Assembly: GCF_000090795.2 (NCBI RefSeq)
Contig: NW_003546374.1
Span: forward strand, 153,367 to 179,781
Direction of reading: 5' to 3'
Source: Amphimedon queenslandica
Taxonomy: Eukaryota > Porifera > Demospongiae > Haplosclerida > Niphatidae
Length of the DNA: 26,415 nucleotides
A program made the translations under genes and the position numbers. Shown piece after piece: positions 8,970 through 19,278 of the stretch. The notes below the pieces were generated by a model. That model was not told the origin of the DNA. It did not search any database and worked only from the letters and a program-made list of their open reading frames with translations. The first letter of the stretch is position 1, and the number at the start of each line of letters is the position of its first letter.

Positions 8970-10207
8970 TAGGGCTGGTCGATAGTATTGATACTAAAGA
9001 TATTGCGATATTTTATCAGCTATCACAAAATGATTTAAAAATTGTTATAGCACAATAGCAGCACGTGTTTACTGAGCATGCACACATGTAAAAACAAGTG
9101 TGGCACCATGTTTCTGTAAGCTGTGTACAGTGTACTTGGCTATTGCTGCGAGATCGCTTCCTTGTAAACGAGTTTTCTGCCTTGTTGGAGGCATAGCTAA
9201 TGAGAAAAGGGCTTCTTTCCTTCCAAGCAATGTGAACATGGTGTTTCAGCAGAAAATCTAGACTAATCATAATAACATTATTTGGTATAGTAAAAACTAT
9301 AAACGACAATAATTGTTATTAAATTATGATTAACGTACTGTTGGATGAAATTTTAATATTTTTTTAATTGCTGCCATTTTATAGTAAAAAAAAGTTGTAC
9401 AACTTGTGCTATTTTTAAACTTTTACCATGCACTGTTTAGAAGTTATAGATCATTTAACTTTAAATATTAAAAAAAATTCCTGCATAACTTTTCATACTT
9501 ATACGCCATGTTTGATCTTGTGTCATTTCTGGATACCTCTGTATATTATAAAACTGGCGGTAAAAATTAATTGCAAGGTGGGGTTAAGTTATGACGTCAT
9601 ATTAGTCAAACCATTAATAAAAATGGCCACCAGTATGTATTTCCTGACTATTGTTTATTTAGCTGTTTTATCTTGTAAATCCAGGCTCTACAAAGCTCTA
9701 AAGCTTGCAATCGTGGCATAATGAAGGCAAACACTCAATCAAGTTTGTATGCAGTAAATGGTTTTGTGATACACTGATGTTTGAAAGTCAACAAAACTTT
9801 ATGAGAGATTGCAGCCCATTTTGCAAAACTTGAAAACTTTTGCCAAATGATGCAACATACATCAATAGAAAATAATATTATAAACACAATGATATTACTA
9901 AAAATTAAAGTACTCTCATCATGTTCAAGAATTCTTTACTCAGTTTTCATCCATTTTACCAAGTTTAGTAAAGTTTATTGCATCTCACTATTGACAAAAA
10001 AATTGAAAAAATTATATATTGTAGAAAAAGTATAAAGAAAACAATTTGTGTCCCGAAATCTAAATTGTGCGTTCAGCCCATTGTACCTTAAATTCATTGC
10101 TGAGCAAGCATGTCATTGTAAAGGGAAAACAATCATGTTATATGCACTATTATGACATTTTGAGAGCAAAATAATGATAGTGATAGTACTATTATCTCCC
10201 AGCTCTA
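8970..10207. mobile_element. non-autonomous hAT-like element with diverged 8-bp duplication
   Basis: The left end reads TAGGGCTGGTCGATAGTATT and the right end, on the reverse strand, TAGAGCTGGGAGATAATAGT, so the two form a terminal inverted repeat with several mismatches. The flanking 8 bases are ATTGAAAT (8962-8969) and ATCAAAAT (10208-10215), which match at 6 of 8 positions. A terminal TAGGGCTGG and an 8-bp duplication are typical of hAT elements. No transposase is visible inside, and the internal frames of up to 97 codons are featureless. It is evidently old. Confidence 0.6.
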
Positions 10208-10215
10208 ATCAAAAT

Positions 10216-12530
10216 GTATAATAAAATAAATCTATCAAGACTATTATTGTGCTTTAAACAATATGTATTATTTGAGAATCTTTAATATTATGGATCATTG
10301 TAAGTGCTTGTCATAGATGGGACAAGGTTCCATGGTTAGCAGTATAATTATTTTTAATGGCACCAAATTAAAAACACCAGCAATATGTATTAGCTTGTAT
10401 GTATAAATGTACATATATACACAAATTCATGCAGGAACAACATTTGCAAAAGTTGTTTTGCAACACTCGAAGTACTTTGGAACCTCAACTTACTAGAATA
10501 GTATTCTCAATAGCGGTTGTGTATAGACGCTATTGTACTAGAGTTATCAGCATAGACCCAGGAGGTGTAGTAGAGATTTCATCTATTTGCATAGGTCCAA
10601 GGTTAAGGTGTGGCTCTAATGGTTGAACTATAGCGGTATTGACAAAGGCAGAGCTTTTTTTTAGTTTTGCCATTGATTTGCAGGGGATATCAGTGCTTTG
10701 GGTTTGTAGAACACTCAGAGGTCCTCGCAAATGGACCTGCAACCATGAGCAGAGGTTAAAAAGGCTATATATTTTTTCATATTATTTGCCTGAAACTTTT
10801 CTCTGTCACTTATGTTTGGCGTAAATGTTAAATGCATTTTACTTATGATAATCTATTTCACAAAGGTACGTCAGTTATGGTTCATTTAACTGAGATATAT
10901 ATGTGACCATAGGTATGTTACAGCGGATTTTTAAATTCATCATTGTATTGAAAAATATCAACCAGTGAGTGGTCTGTCAGACTACAATTGTTTCTTAGAG
11001 TTACATGTTAACTGAAGTAATTTTATGATAAATTGAGAGCAGGAATTTGGATTTTTTAGCTACAAAGACAAGTTTTACTATCCTCCATAAGGTACCTTTT
11101 GTCAATTATGGTCACACATGTTCTTTGAAACATTTTTGTGCATAGATGTGAATAACATGCTGTTATAATGAAAATGTATGCAAAAATTATGTACTTTTAC
11201 ACATAATTATGTGTAAATTATTTGTAGATTGAAGTACCACACATTATTACAGTTTAATTAATAATCATTATACTAGCTGTGTGACATGTAACTATGGTTT
11301 AGACAAGTCTTGTGGCCAATATGTGGGTAATATAATGGAATAATTCATAGAAGAAGCCAAATTTTATCTGATTAAATTTTTGGGAATGTCAATAACCATA
11401 AGAAGAACCAGTGTCTGCAGGCCTAATAATGATGCTTTCTTTTATTATTTTACTTAGTGAAACTTCAGCTTGATTGTACTTACTAGATGGCTACGTAATT
11501 TATCTATTTTTAACAGTTACATTGAAAATGTATGATTTTATGTAAGTCTGGGACTGCAATATTTGCCCTGCTATTAATGCCTTGACTTCAATTCATTGTC
11601 ATATAAATTGTAACTTTTTAATCAAGCAGTGCTGATTAGTATCAAGGTGCACTGCATAGTCAAATTTTTGGGACGTCTTGTACTCTCTTAAGGAAATTTT
11701 AGCCACATTAAGTATAAAAATTACTTTACACTTAATGTAACAACTTTTGTGAAAATTCCTTTTTCATCGACAGTTCTAGTATATCTGTAATATAGGAGTA
11801 GAGATCTGTAACTAATGTTAAGCTTATTTATACGTGTATTTACCTTTCTTTTCCAGTAATTAGAAAACATTAGTGCAAAAGATCGTTATTGACTTGTAAC
11901 ATAATGGAGTGGACAAAGTGAACAAAAGCAACACTTTTTGCTATCTAGAAAGTAAATATTGATGATACAAAATATTAAATAAATGTAATATATACCCGTA
12001 TATGAATTTTATTTTTTTCAAAAAGCAGCTTCTTCACAGCTACAATTGCATTTCGAACAGTTTTGAACACTTTTATTAATTTTGGAGAAACGTTCAGATA
12101 GGTAAATAGTCTGGACAAGTGAAGTACTGCGCAGAATACAGTAGACTGACCTATCCTATACTTTCTGAAGAGTAAATGTGTATGACTTTTCTTTCCCTAA
12201 CTGGCAAAACATTTCAGGTTTCTGTTTAATGATATTCGTCTTTGTTAAGCTCCTTGACCTCCTTGCTGTAGCAGCCAATTTAACTGGTTATTAATAGTAT
12301 AACTAGTCTGAGCATGCGCATTAGAGACAGCCATGCATTCAGATAAACAACAGTTCAGATAAAAGAGATATGGATACTCGAGGACGTACTGTACATGTAA
12401 CTCTTATTACTATTATCTTAACAATAGCAATAAAGTTTAGAACAAGTGTTTTAACAAGCTTGATAAATTAATATGTAGCAGAAATGCCCCTATGGTGGTC
12501 GAAAAGTAACAAAAGCAATAATTACTTCCT
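10216..12530. other. long AT-rich stretch without a recognisable gene
   Basis: No domain-bearing frame is found. A minus-strand frame at 10530-10742 (with LEPHLNLGPMQIDEISTTPP) has a somewhat coding look but no known motif, and the DNA beside it is closed in all frames. The rest is simple AT-rich sequence. Confidence 0.4.
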
Positions 12531-12992
12531 TTATATCCAACAAATCAGCCTTTCCTAAGATGTTTCCATCACAGTTGACTGTAAGTACGATTTCATACAT
12601 CTGAAAGCACTAAAGGATCTCTTGGTAGCATTTGTTGCTGGCATGACTAGAAGTAGTTGTGTGAGACGTTTAACCTGAGATAGCAGTGAGAGTTGTCCTG
12701 GAGTAAGTAAAGAAATATGATGCTTAACATCAATTACATTGACATAATTAATATATGCTAAGTGATCCTGAAATTTTACACCTAGAGTTTGAAGCTAAGC
12801 TATGAGGAGATCTTTGTCAAAGTCATCATGAAGAACTGAAGCTACGTTAGCGTCAGAATCAATTTCTTGCTGTTGGCAGGCTTTTATCAGAAGTGAATGC
12901 AGTAAATGATACTTAGCATAGCATCGTTGATTAATCATATCTTCTATGAAAGCCAATGTTAGATCAATTGCTTTGTAGTACTTTTGCCCCAT
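12531..12992 (-). pseudogene. 5'-truncated hAT transposase, C-terminal region, two stops
   Basis: Read on the minus strand, a frame from about 12992 contains GQKYYKAIDLTLAFIEDM, FDKDLL, and then LLLVMPATNAT-KRSFSAF and MKSYLQSTV. The last block is the hATC dimerisation signature of hAT transposases (family usual: VMPATNATSERSFSALRRIK), here one residue shorter at the SER position. TAG stops occur at 12795-12797 and 12555-12557. The frame closes with TAA at 12531-12533. The N-terminal zinc finger and most of the catalytic core are absent, and no relatives of them were found upstream to 13400. It is a dead fragment unrelated in position to the element at 8970-10207. Confidence 0.75.
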
Positions 12993-13488
12993 TTAGTGAC
13001 TTTGGATTGTCATGATTAAAAGCACAGGTATAAATTAAGCCTTGCCCCTTTGCCACGCCCCTTCTCAATCTGAAAACTGGTACAGCCCAGGTTGTACCAG
13101 CCGTATAGCGTGCTATGGCATTGTATATTTTTTTGTATGCCCTTACAATGCTTTTATACATGTATTTAAGAAAAAGCATGGCTTAGCAACCAACTCACCT
13201 GGTTCCGGAACATTCCACAATTGACTAGTTGTAATAGGAAAATAATTAAATTCGCTGAGTTGATTTATTGGCAAAAAGTTCCACCTTTAATGGTACTAAT
13301 TATTATTAATTGTTTAAGAGCCTAGATAGCTGCTGTTTGTATGAGCAGATAATGTCTTTATTGTCTAGTAACTTTACCTCCCCGGAATCATAAATTATTT
13401 GAACCCAAAAACACATGAATTAGAGAAATAAGGAAATGTGCCTAGATGGGAGAAAGTATGGATTGAGATTTTATAAATTGGTATTAAA
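12993..13488. other. AT-rich stretch without a clear gene
   Basis: Short frames only. Around 13080-13100 an imperfect palindrome GTACAGCCCAGGTTGTAC is visible. Nothing joins convincingly to the hAT fragment or to the cysteine-rich ORF that follows. Confidence 0.4.
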
Positions 13489-13629
13489 ATGGAAGCTATG
13501 CCAGCTGAACAGCAATGCAATATATGTCAAAGTTGTAGTGCAGCTATTCGATGTAAAAACTGTGGCTCAAATGGCTACTTCTGCTATCCTTGTTTTAAAG
13601 ATGAACATTCTTGTGTGAAAGTGTTGTGA
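13489..13629 (+). CDS. 46-aa cysteine-cluster ORF, KDZ-associated or B-box-like fragment
   Basis: An ATG at 13489 opens 46 codons ending in TGA at 13627-13629. The protein holds a dense Cys/His cluster: CNICQSC, RCKNCG, FCYPC and DEHSC. The spacing C-x2-C...C-x2-C...C-x2-C...H resembles the CxC cysteine clusters found with KDZ transposases, and it is also reminiscent of a B-box zinc finger. The rest of a KDZ transposase is not present on this strand, and the reading ends shortly after the cluster. It is either a small exon of a larger gene or a decayed fragment. The choice between the two families is open. Confidence 0.4.
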   Translation: MEAMPAEQQCNICQSCSAAIRCKNCGSNGYFCYPCFKDEHSCVKVL

Positions 13630-13667
13630 AAGGTGTGAGGTCAAATTATGTCAAAAAATTTTTTCAA

Positions 13668-14467
13668 TTATTGTCGTTCGTATAGGTTGACCATTATGTA
13701 CTGACAAAAAATGAACCTCACGACATTAGTGTTTGTGATTACATCTGTAAAAATAATTTGTTGCTTTACATCTGAGTTGCAGCAGTTGCAGCAATTAATC
13801 ACCTCCCTTGTCTTGTCATTTACCATTTTGCAAGTGCAGTATATTTTTTCTTTAATCCTTATTAAAATTAGGTGTTGTTCACGTCCTCTTCTTGTTCCTT
13901 TGTTAGCATTGTTATCCAAACAAGACAAAAGATGCTCATGAAGCCTTGTAGTATTGAAAGGAACGGCAAATGAATCATATCGATGTATTGATTCAGTTGC
14001 AAATGCAATAGCAAGTTTACCACAGTCACTAGAGTTGGGCTGCCCTTCAATGTTCATTATATCAAAATAGAAATTATCCCCAGTGCAAAACCTAAGGAAC
14101 TAGCATACTTCCCTCTTCACTGAAAACGAAATTCTGCTCGGCCTTAAACTATCATAAAATTAAACAATGTTATTGTAGTAAGTGGTTCGTCTAACATGGA
14201 TACTTATGTCACTATTTACTGGGACTTTGAGTGTAAAATCTGTATAGACTTTCCCTTTGGTTGAATAGGCTTGAAAAGGTATGAACTATCAAAGAGCAAA
14301 GTGGACTTTAATATCTCCATTGCATTACTCCTAAAGTAACGACTGTGCAGCATTTATAATTGAACTAGTCAGCCAGGCTTTAATTTTCAATAAAATCTCT
14401 CTATCAGCCAGATTAAGGAACAAGGCCTTTTGCCAGTCAAATTGTGCATCACTCTTGGCATCTGATA
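13668..14467 (-). pseudogene. Ulp1-type (C48) cysteine protease with PHD-like tail, decayed
   Basis: On the minus strand four pieces of one protein occur in order with frame changes between them. The first is 14467-14331, with DWQKALFLNLADREILLK and KAWLTSSIINAAQSLL, ending in TAG. The second contains KGKSIQILHSKSQ around 14250. The third contains FYDSLRPSRISFSV around 14150-14100. The last is an open frame (14057-13668) with GQPNSSDCGKLAIAFATE. This last motif is the Gln and catalytic Cys region of Ulp1/SENP-like proteases (Cys codon 14022-14024), and YDS carries the usual acidic residue. The His-Trp motif expected after ILH is replaced by a stop. After it come IYCTCKM and CCNCC, a partial PHD-like zinc cluster. 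Ulp1 domains are carried by several transposon types, so mobile-element origin is likely. Confidence 0.65.
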
Positions 14468-14754
14468 CTAAAATTATAGATCGGTTTACATTATCATAAT
14501 TTACCTAGGTTATCAAGTTTATTGATGATAAGACAGATATGTTATAAAGATGACCTATTATAAAGATTGTTATGCAGGACATATAAAAGACACATTAAAA
14601 TACCTGACGACATTGAATGGCTATTACGAACCATAGAACTATTGATCAGTGGAGTACAATCTGTCTGCAATTGTACTGGTACTTGTTCATCTAGGTACAA
14701 AAAAATCCATAACAATGATATAAAGTATACTAGCGACGTAGATCAAAGGAGCTG
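14468..14754. other. short stretch without a supported gene
   Basis: A 68-codon plus-strand frame crosses 14567-14773 without recognisable features. No repeat was noted before the AGCAGACC cluster begins. Confidence 0.4.
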
Positions 14755-14875
14755 TGAGGTCTGCTACTTGTGATAGCAGACCTGCCACAGCCACAGGTCT
14801 GTTATTATGGTAGCAGACCAGCACACAGGTCTGCTATCTCGAGAGCAGACCTATTGTTGTGATAGCAGGCAGCCA
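14755..14875. repeat. cluster of AGCAGACC / GGTCTGCT words
   Basis: Within 120 bases the word AGCAGACC or its reverse complement GGTCTGCT occurs at least five times in both orientations, often preceded by GATAGCAG. One part, AGGTCTGCT-ATCTCGAG-AGCAGACCT (about 14827-14852), is a perfect-armed inverted repeat. It continues the theme of the hairpin at 14999-15155, so the two are probably parts of one family. Confidence 0.65.
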
Positions 14876-14890
14876 CATTTCTTTTTGTTC

Positions 14891-14908
14891 TACTGAGCAT
14901 GCTCAGTA
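14891..14908. repeat. 18-bp perfect palindrome
   Basis: TACTGAGCATGCTCAGTA reads identically on both strands. Variants of its core GAGCATGC also occur near 9077 and 12311. It may be a repeat terminus or a binding site; no function is shown. Confidence 0.5.
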
Positions 14909-14998
14909 AACTTCAATACGGCTACTACCTTTGCTCGAGTATATTCTTTTTCAGATGGCTATCTTTGACAAAGTACACTTTATAATGTATATAGAATG

Positions 14999-15155
14999 AG
15001 TGGCAGTGCTCTTTTGCAGAAAGAAGACCCTTGGCCTTGGTTTCAGGTGTTACTGGTTGGATAGCAGCCCTAGGCTTCACTTCGGGCTGCTATCCAACCA
15101 GTTAGACCCTCAACCTCGGCCTTGGGTCTGCTATCTGCCATGGAGCACTGCCACC
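14999..15155. repeat. foldback hairpin, about 70-bp arms
   Basis: Bases from 14999 to about 15070 pair with about 15082 to 15155. The outer stem is GTGGCAGTGCTC with GAGCACTGCCAC. The middle pairs CTTGGCC-type blocks with a few mismatches. The inner stem is ACTGGTTGGATAGCAGCCC with GGGCTGCTATCCAACCAGT, which is perfect over 19 bp with a loop of about 14 bases. A (TA)n run at 15161-15175 borders it. It is probably a short non-autonomous foldback element, or an RNA hairpin if transcribed. Confidence 0.75.
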
Positions 15156-15160
15156 CCTGC

Positions 15161-15175
15161 TATATATATATATAT
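15161..15175. repeat. (TA)n microsatellite
   Basis: A short uninterrupted TA run directly next to the hairpin. It may have been the integration target. Confidence 0.8.
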
Positions 15176-15224
15176 TACATAAATAATGCTTAGTTTTTGT
15201 ACATTTAAATACAACATAATATAC

Positions 15225-16002
15225 CTGGAGACATTATAGGTGGAGGAGTTATAACTGCAAATAATGTTATGATATTGACATAAAAATGACGTGTACCGGG
15301 TACCATATCAAGATTAGGGTTAGTAGAGCTGGCTCCATAATTAGTGGCTGTTGCGGAACCATCAATTTTTATTTGACAATTTACTATTGTTAACAATAAT
15401 TATAATAATATATCTTGAGTAACTACAGTAGGTAAAGGAGCTATCATAACACTGACTTAAAAATGACTTGTACCTGGCAGCATATCAAGATTAGAGTTAG
15501 TAGAGCTGGCTTCATTATCAGTGGCTGTTGCAGAACCTTCAATTTCAATTATAAACAATAATTATAATCAATAATATACCTTGAGTAACTGTAGACATTA
15601 TAGGTGTTGGAGCTAGATTAATACCTGCATATCATAATACTATTAAACTAAAATGACTTACTTGATAGTACATTAGGAGTAGTGTTAGCAACAGACTCTA
15701 TCATTTATAATTAATTGAATATGTACACACATTATATACATACTTGTCTTGGCAACATGTTTTTTCCTAATTCAGGACTTACCACCATCTATTTGGTAGG
15801 TAAAGTATTTCAGAATATAAGTAAATATACCTTGAGTGTCAGAGTGTGCAGGAAAGGGTTCCTGAACATTAATTATGCACATTAACTTATTATAAAATAG
15901 CAAGTACTTACTTGCTGGTATCATTAGGGATCTTATGTATTCTATTATTTGGACTGTGATGATTTGTCCAAGACCTGAACTATGCACAACTTGCACATCA
16001 AT
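15225..16002 (-). CDS. chain of micro-exons of an unknown Ser/Thr-rich protein
   Basis: On the minus strand, splice-site-bounded blocks follow one another: 16002-15912 (91 nt), 15861-15831 (31), 15697-15662 (36), 15624-15580 (45), 15536-15474 (63), 15440-15414 (27), 15359-15297 (63) and 15254-15225 (30). From the third on, all are multiples of three and all fit phase 1 at both ends, so any can be skipped or duplicated without a frame change. They encode short Ser/Thr/Ala/Pro-rich peptides such as APTPIMSTVTQ and SATATDNEASSTNSNLDM. The 27- and 63-nt pair is a copy of the 45- and 63-nt pair, about 177 bases apart. In the copy one donor reads AT instead of GT and the next acceptor reads TG instead of AG, so that copy is probably dead. 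The 31-nt block does not keep the frame. The first block encodes VVHSSGLGQIITVQ. Neither end of the gene is identified and no family is recognised. Confidence 0.4.
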
Positions 16003-16034
16003 CTGTTAATATCCCAGAAAAGGAGATGCACACC

Positions 16035-16140
16035 CCCAATCTTCAAACTCTTTGACCAAGAGTATGAGAGACTGTCGAACTACACTATGCTATCTGGAAC
16101 ATGACCGCGTAGAGCTAAGTCATGTGAGACCTGAAGCATG
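16035..16140 (-). repeat. inverted relative of the 16345 coding-like segment
   Basis: Read on the minus strand, this holds LRGHVPDSIV, a stop and FDSL, parallel to LRGHIPASIVQFNTL on the plus strand at 16345-16470. The DNA similarity runs over about 60 bases around CTACG-GGTCAT-TTCCAG. Confidence 0.5.
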
Positions 16141-16307
16141 GGTGTACCTACTAAAAGCACATGTAGAAGTTTGCATAAGGAGCAGTGGAGAACACTTGAA
16201 GAAGCTTTAGACATCATAATTGTAGACTTTATAATCTTGCTGAAGCCTGTTATGCCATACAGGCATAGCAGAGACTCCAAAACGGCCAGTAAACTTTGTT
16301 AAGCAAA

Positions 16308-16702
16308 CTAGGCAGATATTTTTTGCTACTCAGCCACACCCAGTATGCGGGAATTCCCAAAGGTGCGCAAGAAAGTTCTACGAGGTCATATTCCAGCTAG
16401 TATAGTGCAGTTCAACACTCTCTGTAACTATGATCTACTCTTGCTTTTACCAATAAAGGTTATTGTGTAAGTATATACTATTAGCTCTAATGTACTTTTC
16501 TCTAATTAAAGTAGGCAGCCATTTTTCCTACTCAGCCACATCCAGTATGCGGGAATGCCCAAAGATGCGCAAGTTCTACGAGGTCATATTTCAGCTATCA
16601 TAGTGCAGTTTAACACATTCTGTAACTATCATCTACTCTTGCTTTACCTATAATGGTTATGGTGTAAGTATATACTATTAGCTCTAATGTACATTTCTCT
16701 AA
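16308..16702. repeat. tandem duplication, two units of about 200 bp
   Basis: Units 16308-16506 and 16511-16702 share long blocks, including CTACTCAGCCACA, CCAGTATGCGGGAAT and GTAAGTATATACTATTAGCT, at an offset of about 202 bases. The second unit has a 4-base deletion (GAAAG region) and several substitutions. Confidence 0.85.
16345..16470 (+). CDS. 41-aa coding-like segment, unknown
   Basis: ATG at 16345 opens a frame to TAA at 16468-16470. It encodes REFPKVRKKV, then LRGHIPASIVQFNTLCNY, then a run of leucines. The same peptide pattern is recoverable in the tandem copy at about 16547 (there frameshifted by a 4-base deletion) and in the inverted copy at 16035-16140. Three related copies in both orientations suggest a mobile or duplicated exon. 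An in-frame GGT-TATT follows AAG near the end, so the frame may really end at a splice donor. No family is recognised. Confidence 0.35.
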   Translation: MREFPKVRKKVLRGHIPASIVQFNTLCNYDLLLLLPIKVIV

Positions 16703-18617
16703 ATCTGCTTTATGATTTGTGATGCAACCTACTTTACATTGATTTGCCTCTCAAAGGTGCCACTGGATACTCACTCATTTTAGTGTCTCTCTTTCTGAGT
16801 CTTCTACCTTGTGGTAATGGTCAGCTTACTGACTTGACAAACGAACCACTACCAGTTGCCATTGCTTCCTTTCCAACGATTATACAGGAGATAAAAGAAA
16901 CTAAATAATTAAGCATAACATTATAAATTTAAGTACCTTCAGTTTGACAATGGCCTTTCAAAAACCTTGCTATGCTGCAATTGACTTCTTTGTTAAAAAA
17001 TTACCCCTTGGCTTGGCATGCTTCAGGTTATAACTCTTTTTCGTAATCTTTCCAACAAAAGTACCAGTATATTAATTCATACAAAATTCTATATGCAGTG
17101 GTGTATTACATGCCAGTATACCCATTGGTATATGCATAAAAAGTGATACCAACCAACACCATGGGACAAAAATTAATAGCTTATGTGCTCATACATACTG
17201 AGATTGTACTGAATTAACTCAGGATGGAATACTTACTGCCTGTGCTGTAGCTTAAGTTAAGTTTATGCCTGAAAAGCGTGGTATTATAACTATAGATCTA
17301 GCAAACGTGCCATTAAAACTACATACAAATCTACCAAACATACTATGAAAACTCTAGCAAACATGCTGTTAAAACTATACATCTTGCAAACTAACAACTC
17401 CTTATTCATAAGTTTACCTTAACTTGTGCAGGTGAATTTTGCTATTTTGTCAATGAAAGCTAGATTGGCCTTACCAGTTCTACTTGTGCATTACTGAAAG
17501 TAACTTGTCAGACAAACAGTCTGATTATTGCTGAACTTCTTACGAGTTAAAATTGTCCCATAACTTCCATCATTTTCAATAGATATGTCAGTACTCATGT
17601 TTGCAAATAATTCTTTTTATTATTGATGAATGAATATTAGTGGACTTCATTATTGGAACTATTGCCTATATATCAACAAAGCGAGTTCAATTATTTTAAT
17701 TCCTATTACAACTATTAAGGAAAGTTTCAGAACAGAGTGATCACATACCGACGTTCCTTTATGCAACTGGGTTCAGTCACAGCAAGTTATGCTTGTCAGA
17801 AATGATGCCACCTTTTCAAAGCTAATAATGGTAATATACCTTTAATGTGGTAAGCAATAAAAGAGAGCATAGGTGGCTGCAAAGGGAGTCATTTTGGGAA
17901 ATGCCATACTAAAATTTCTACCGGAAGATGACATCATAATTAGCATTTTATTAATAGTTATTATTATACAGTTATAACTAATTTTAATCACAAGAAGTAC
18001 ATTATTTTGCTCAACAAATTTATAAGTAGTAGAGAATAAGCTACTAACTGCATGACTATTAATTCACAGTAAGCCACTTCATTGGTCCATATTTATAGTT
18101 ACTTCTGGAAGGCATCACTACAGTAACCTGCAGCTATGCAGCCAGGTATTTTATGCCTGATTGAGGACTGTTGCCCTAAATTACTGATTCGAATCAGTTA
18201 TCATCACTAGTACAACCCTAACACTTTATCATTGTTGAATCAGAAAGCCAATTTGGCCTGATCCAGTATAGATAGTTATCATGCAAGTGCCTTATATGAC
18301 TTCACGATTGTATTAGGACTAAATGCCAAATATCCATAATTCATGACAGGTAATATCAGGACTAATTTAGGCTAGCACCAGTCCTGATCCACTTGCCTAT
18401 TCTTGACTGTGTAGAGTAACTGATTCCTTCTCATATAACAGCTTCATCTTAAGCCAGCTAGACACATTCAGCAGGTACATTACATAGCTACTGATACTAT
18501 ATATTGATAACTCTTAGATGCTAAATTATCTCCTTTTGAACGTAAAAAAGGTAAAGCAACTCTTTTGATTAGTTCAGAGCCTTTTTCAACTGAAATTATC
18601 CATTATGCTAAACAGGC
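16703..18617. other. long AT-rich stretch without a recognisable gene
   Basis: No reading frame above about 60 codons. It contains the degenerate short tandem repeat at 17299-17391 and a perfect 16-bp palindrome ACTGATTCGAATCAGT at 18183-18198. Nothing else stands out. Confidence 0.5.
17299..17391 (+). repeat. degenerate short tandem repeat, about 4 units
   Basis: CTAGCAAAC-like starts occur at 17299, 17331, 17354 and 17383, each followed by a TG-C-TTAAAACTA-like block. Spacing is irregular (32, 23, 29), so the array is old. Confidence 0.55.
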
Positions 18618-18621
18618 TTAA

Positions 18622-19274
18622 ATGGCCACTGCACTAAAATTTGCAGTATTTTATGGTGGTATTTGCCTTATCATAGTAATGTGTTCCAACTCCATTGTAA
18701 TAAAAATGTTATTCACTGAGATATGACCCTTCAAAAATGTCACTTCTTGTTGGTGGCTGTGGCCAAACGTGACATTACAACAGGCGGAAATGCAGATAAA
18801 TCCATTTCTTTGTAAGGGAAATGATCCTTCATTTTCATGGCCTGTAATGTAATAACAGTACTTTAAAGAATAGGATCATTTGCCTTCATTATTCTAAGCA
18901 TGCAACTGGAACTAAGAGATTCAAAATAGCAAACAAGACAAATTACCCGCTTGTGATATTTTGACATTATCTTGCAGTTGCTTGCTTAAAATAATGAAGG
19001 ATAATGATCCCAATCTTTAAACTACTGCTATTACATTACAGGGCAAAAAAATAAAGGATCATTTCCCCTAAAAATGTATAAATGTATCAGTGTTTCCGCC
19101 TGTTGTAACGTCACATTTATTTATACCCACCAACTTGAAGTAACATTTTTGAAGGCTCATATTTCAGAGAATTAATTTTTTTAGACAATGGGAGTTGGAA
19201 CACATCATAACTACGATCAGGCAATCATATTAAGACCATAAAAGAAATACCTCAAAATTCAGTGCAGTGGCCCT
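18622..19274. mobile_element. complete foldback element with TTAA target duplication, 653 bp
   Basis: Arms 18622-18910 and 18975-19274 are reverse complements over nearly their whole length with scattered changes. They start A(T/G)GGCCACTGCACT and share TTTGAAGGCTCATAT-like and TGTAATGTAATA-like blocks. A spacer of about 65 bases separates them. TTAA flanks both sides (18618-18621 and 19275-19278). No protein is encoded, so mobilisation would need a transposase supplied elsewhere. TTAA use is shared with the transposon at 1811-5494, but the termini differ, so a direct link is not shown. A solo arm of the same family is at 8253-8543. Confidence 0.8.
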
Positions 19275-19278
19275 TTAA

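Noticed and set aside
10530..10742. 70-codon minus-strand frame with a coding look
   Set aside because: No family recognised, no splice context and no second copy in the window; kept only as a note in the non-coding entry.
14755..14875. CRISPR-like array from recurring AGCAGACC words
   Set aside because: The words occur in both orientations with irregular spacing and no constant-length spacers, and the context is eukaryotic.
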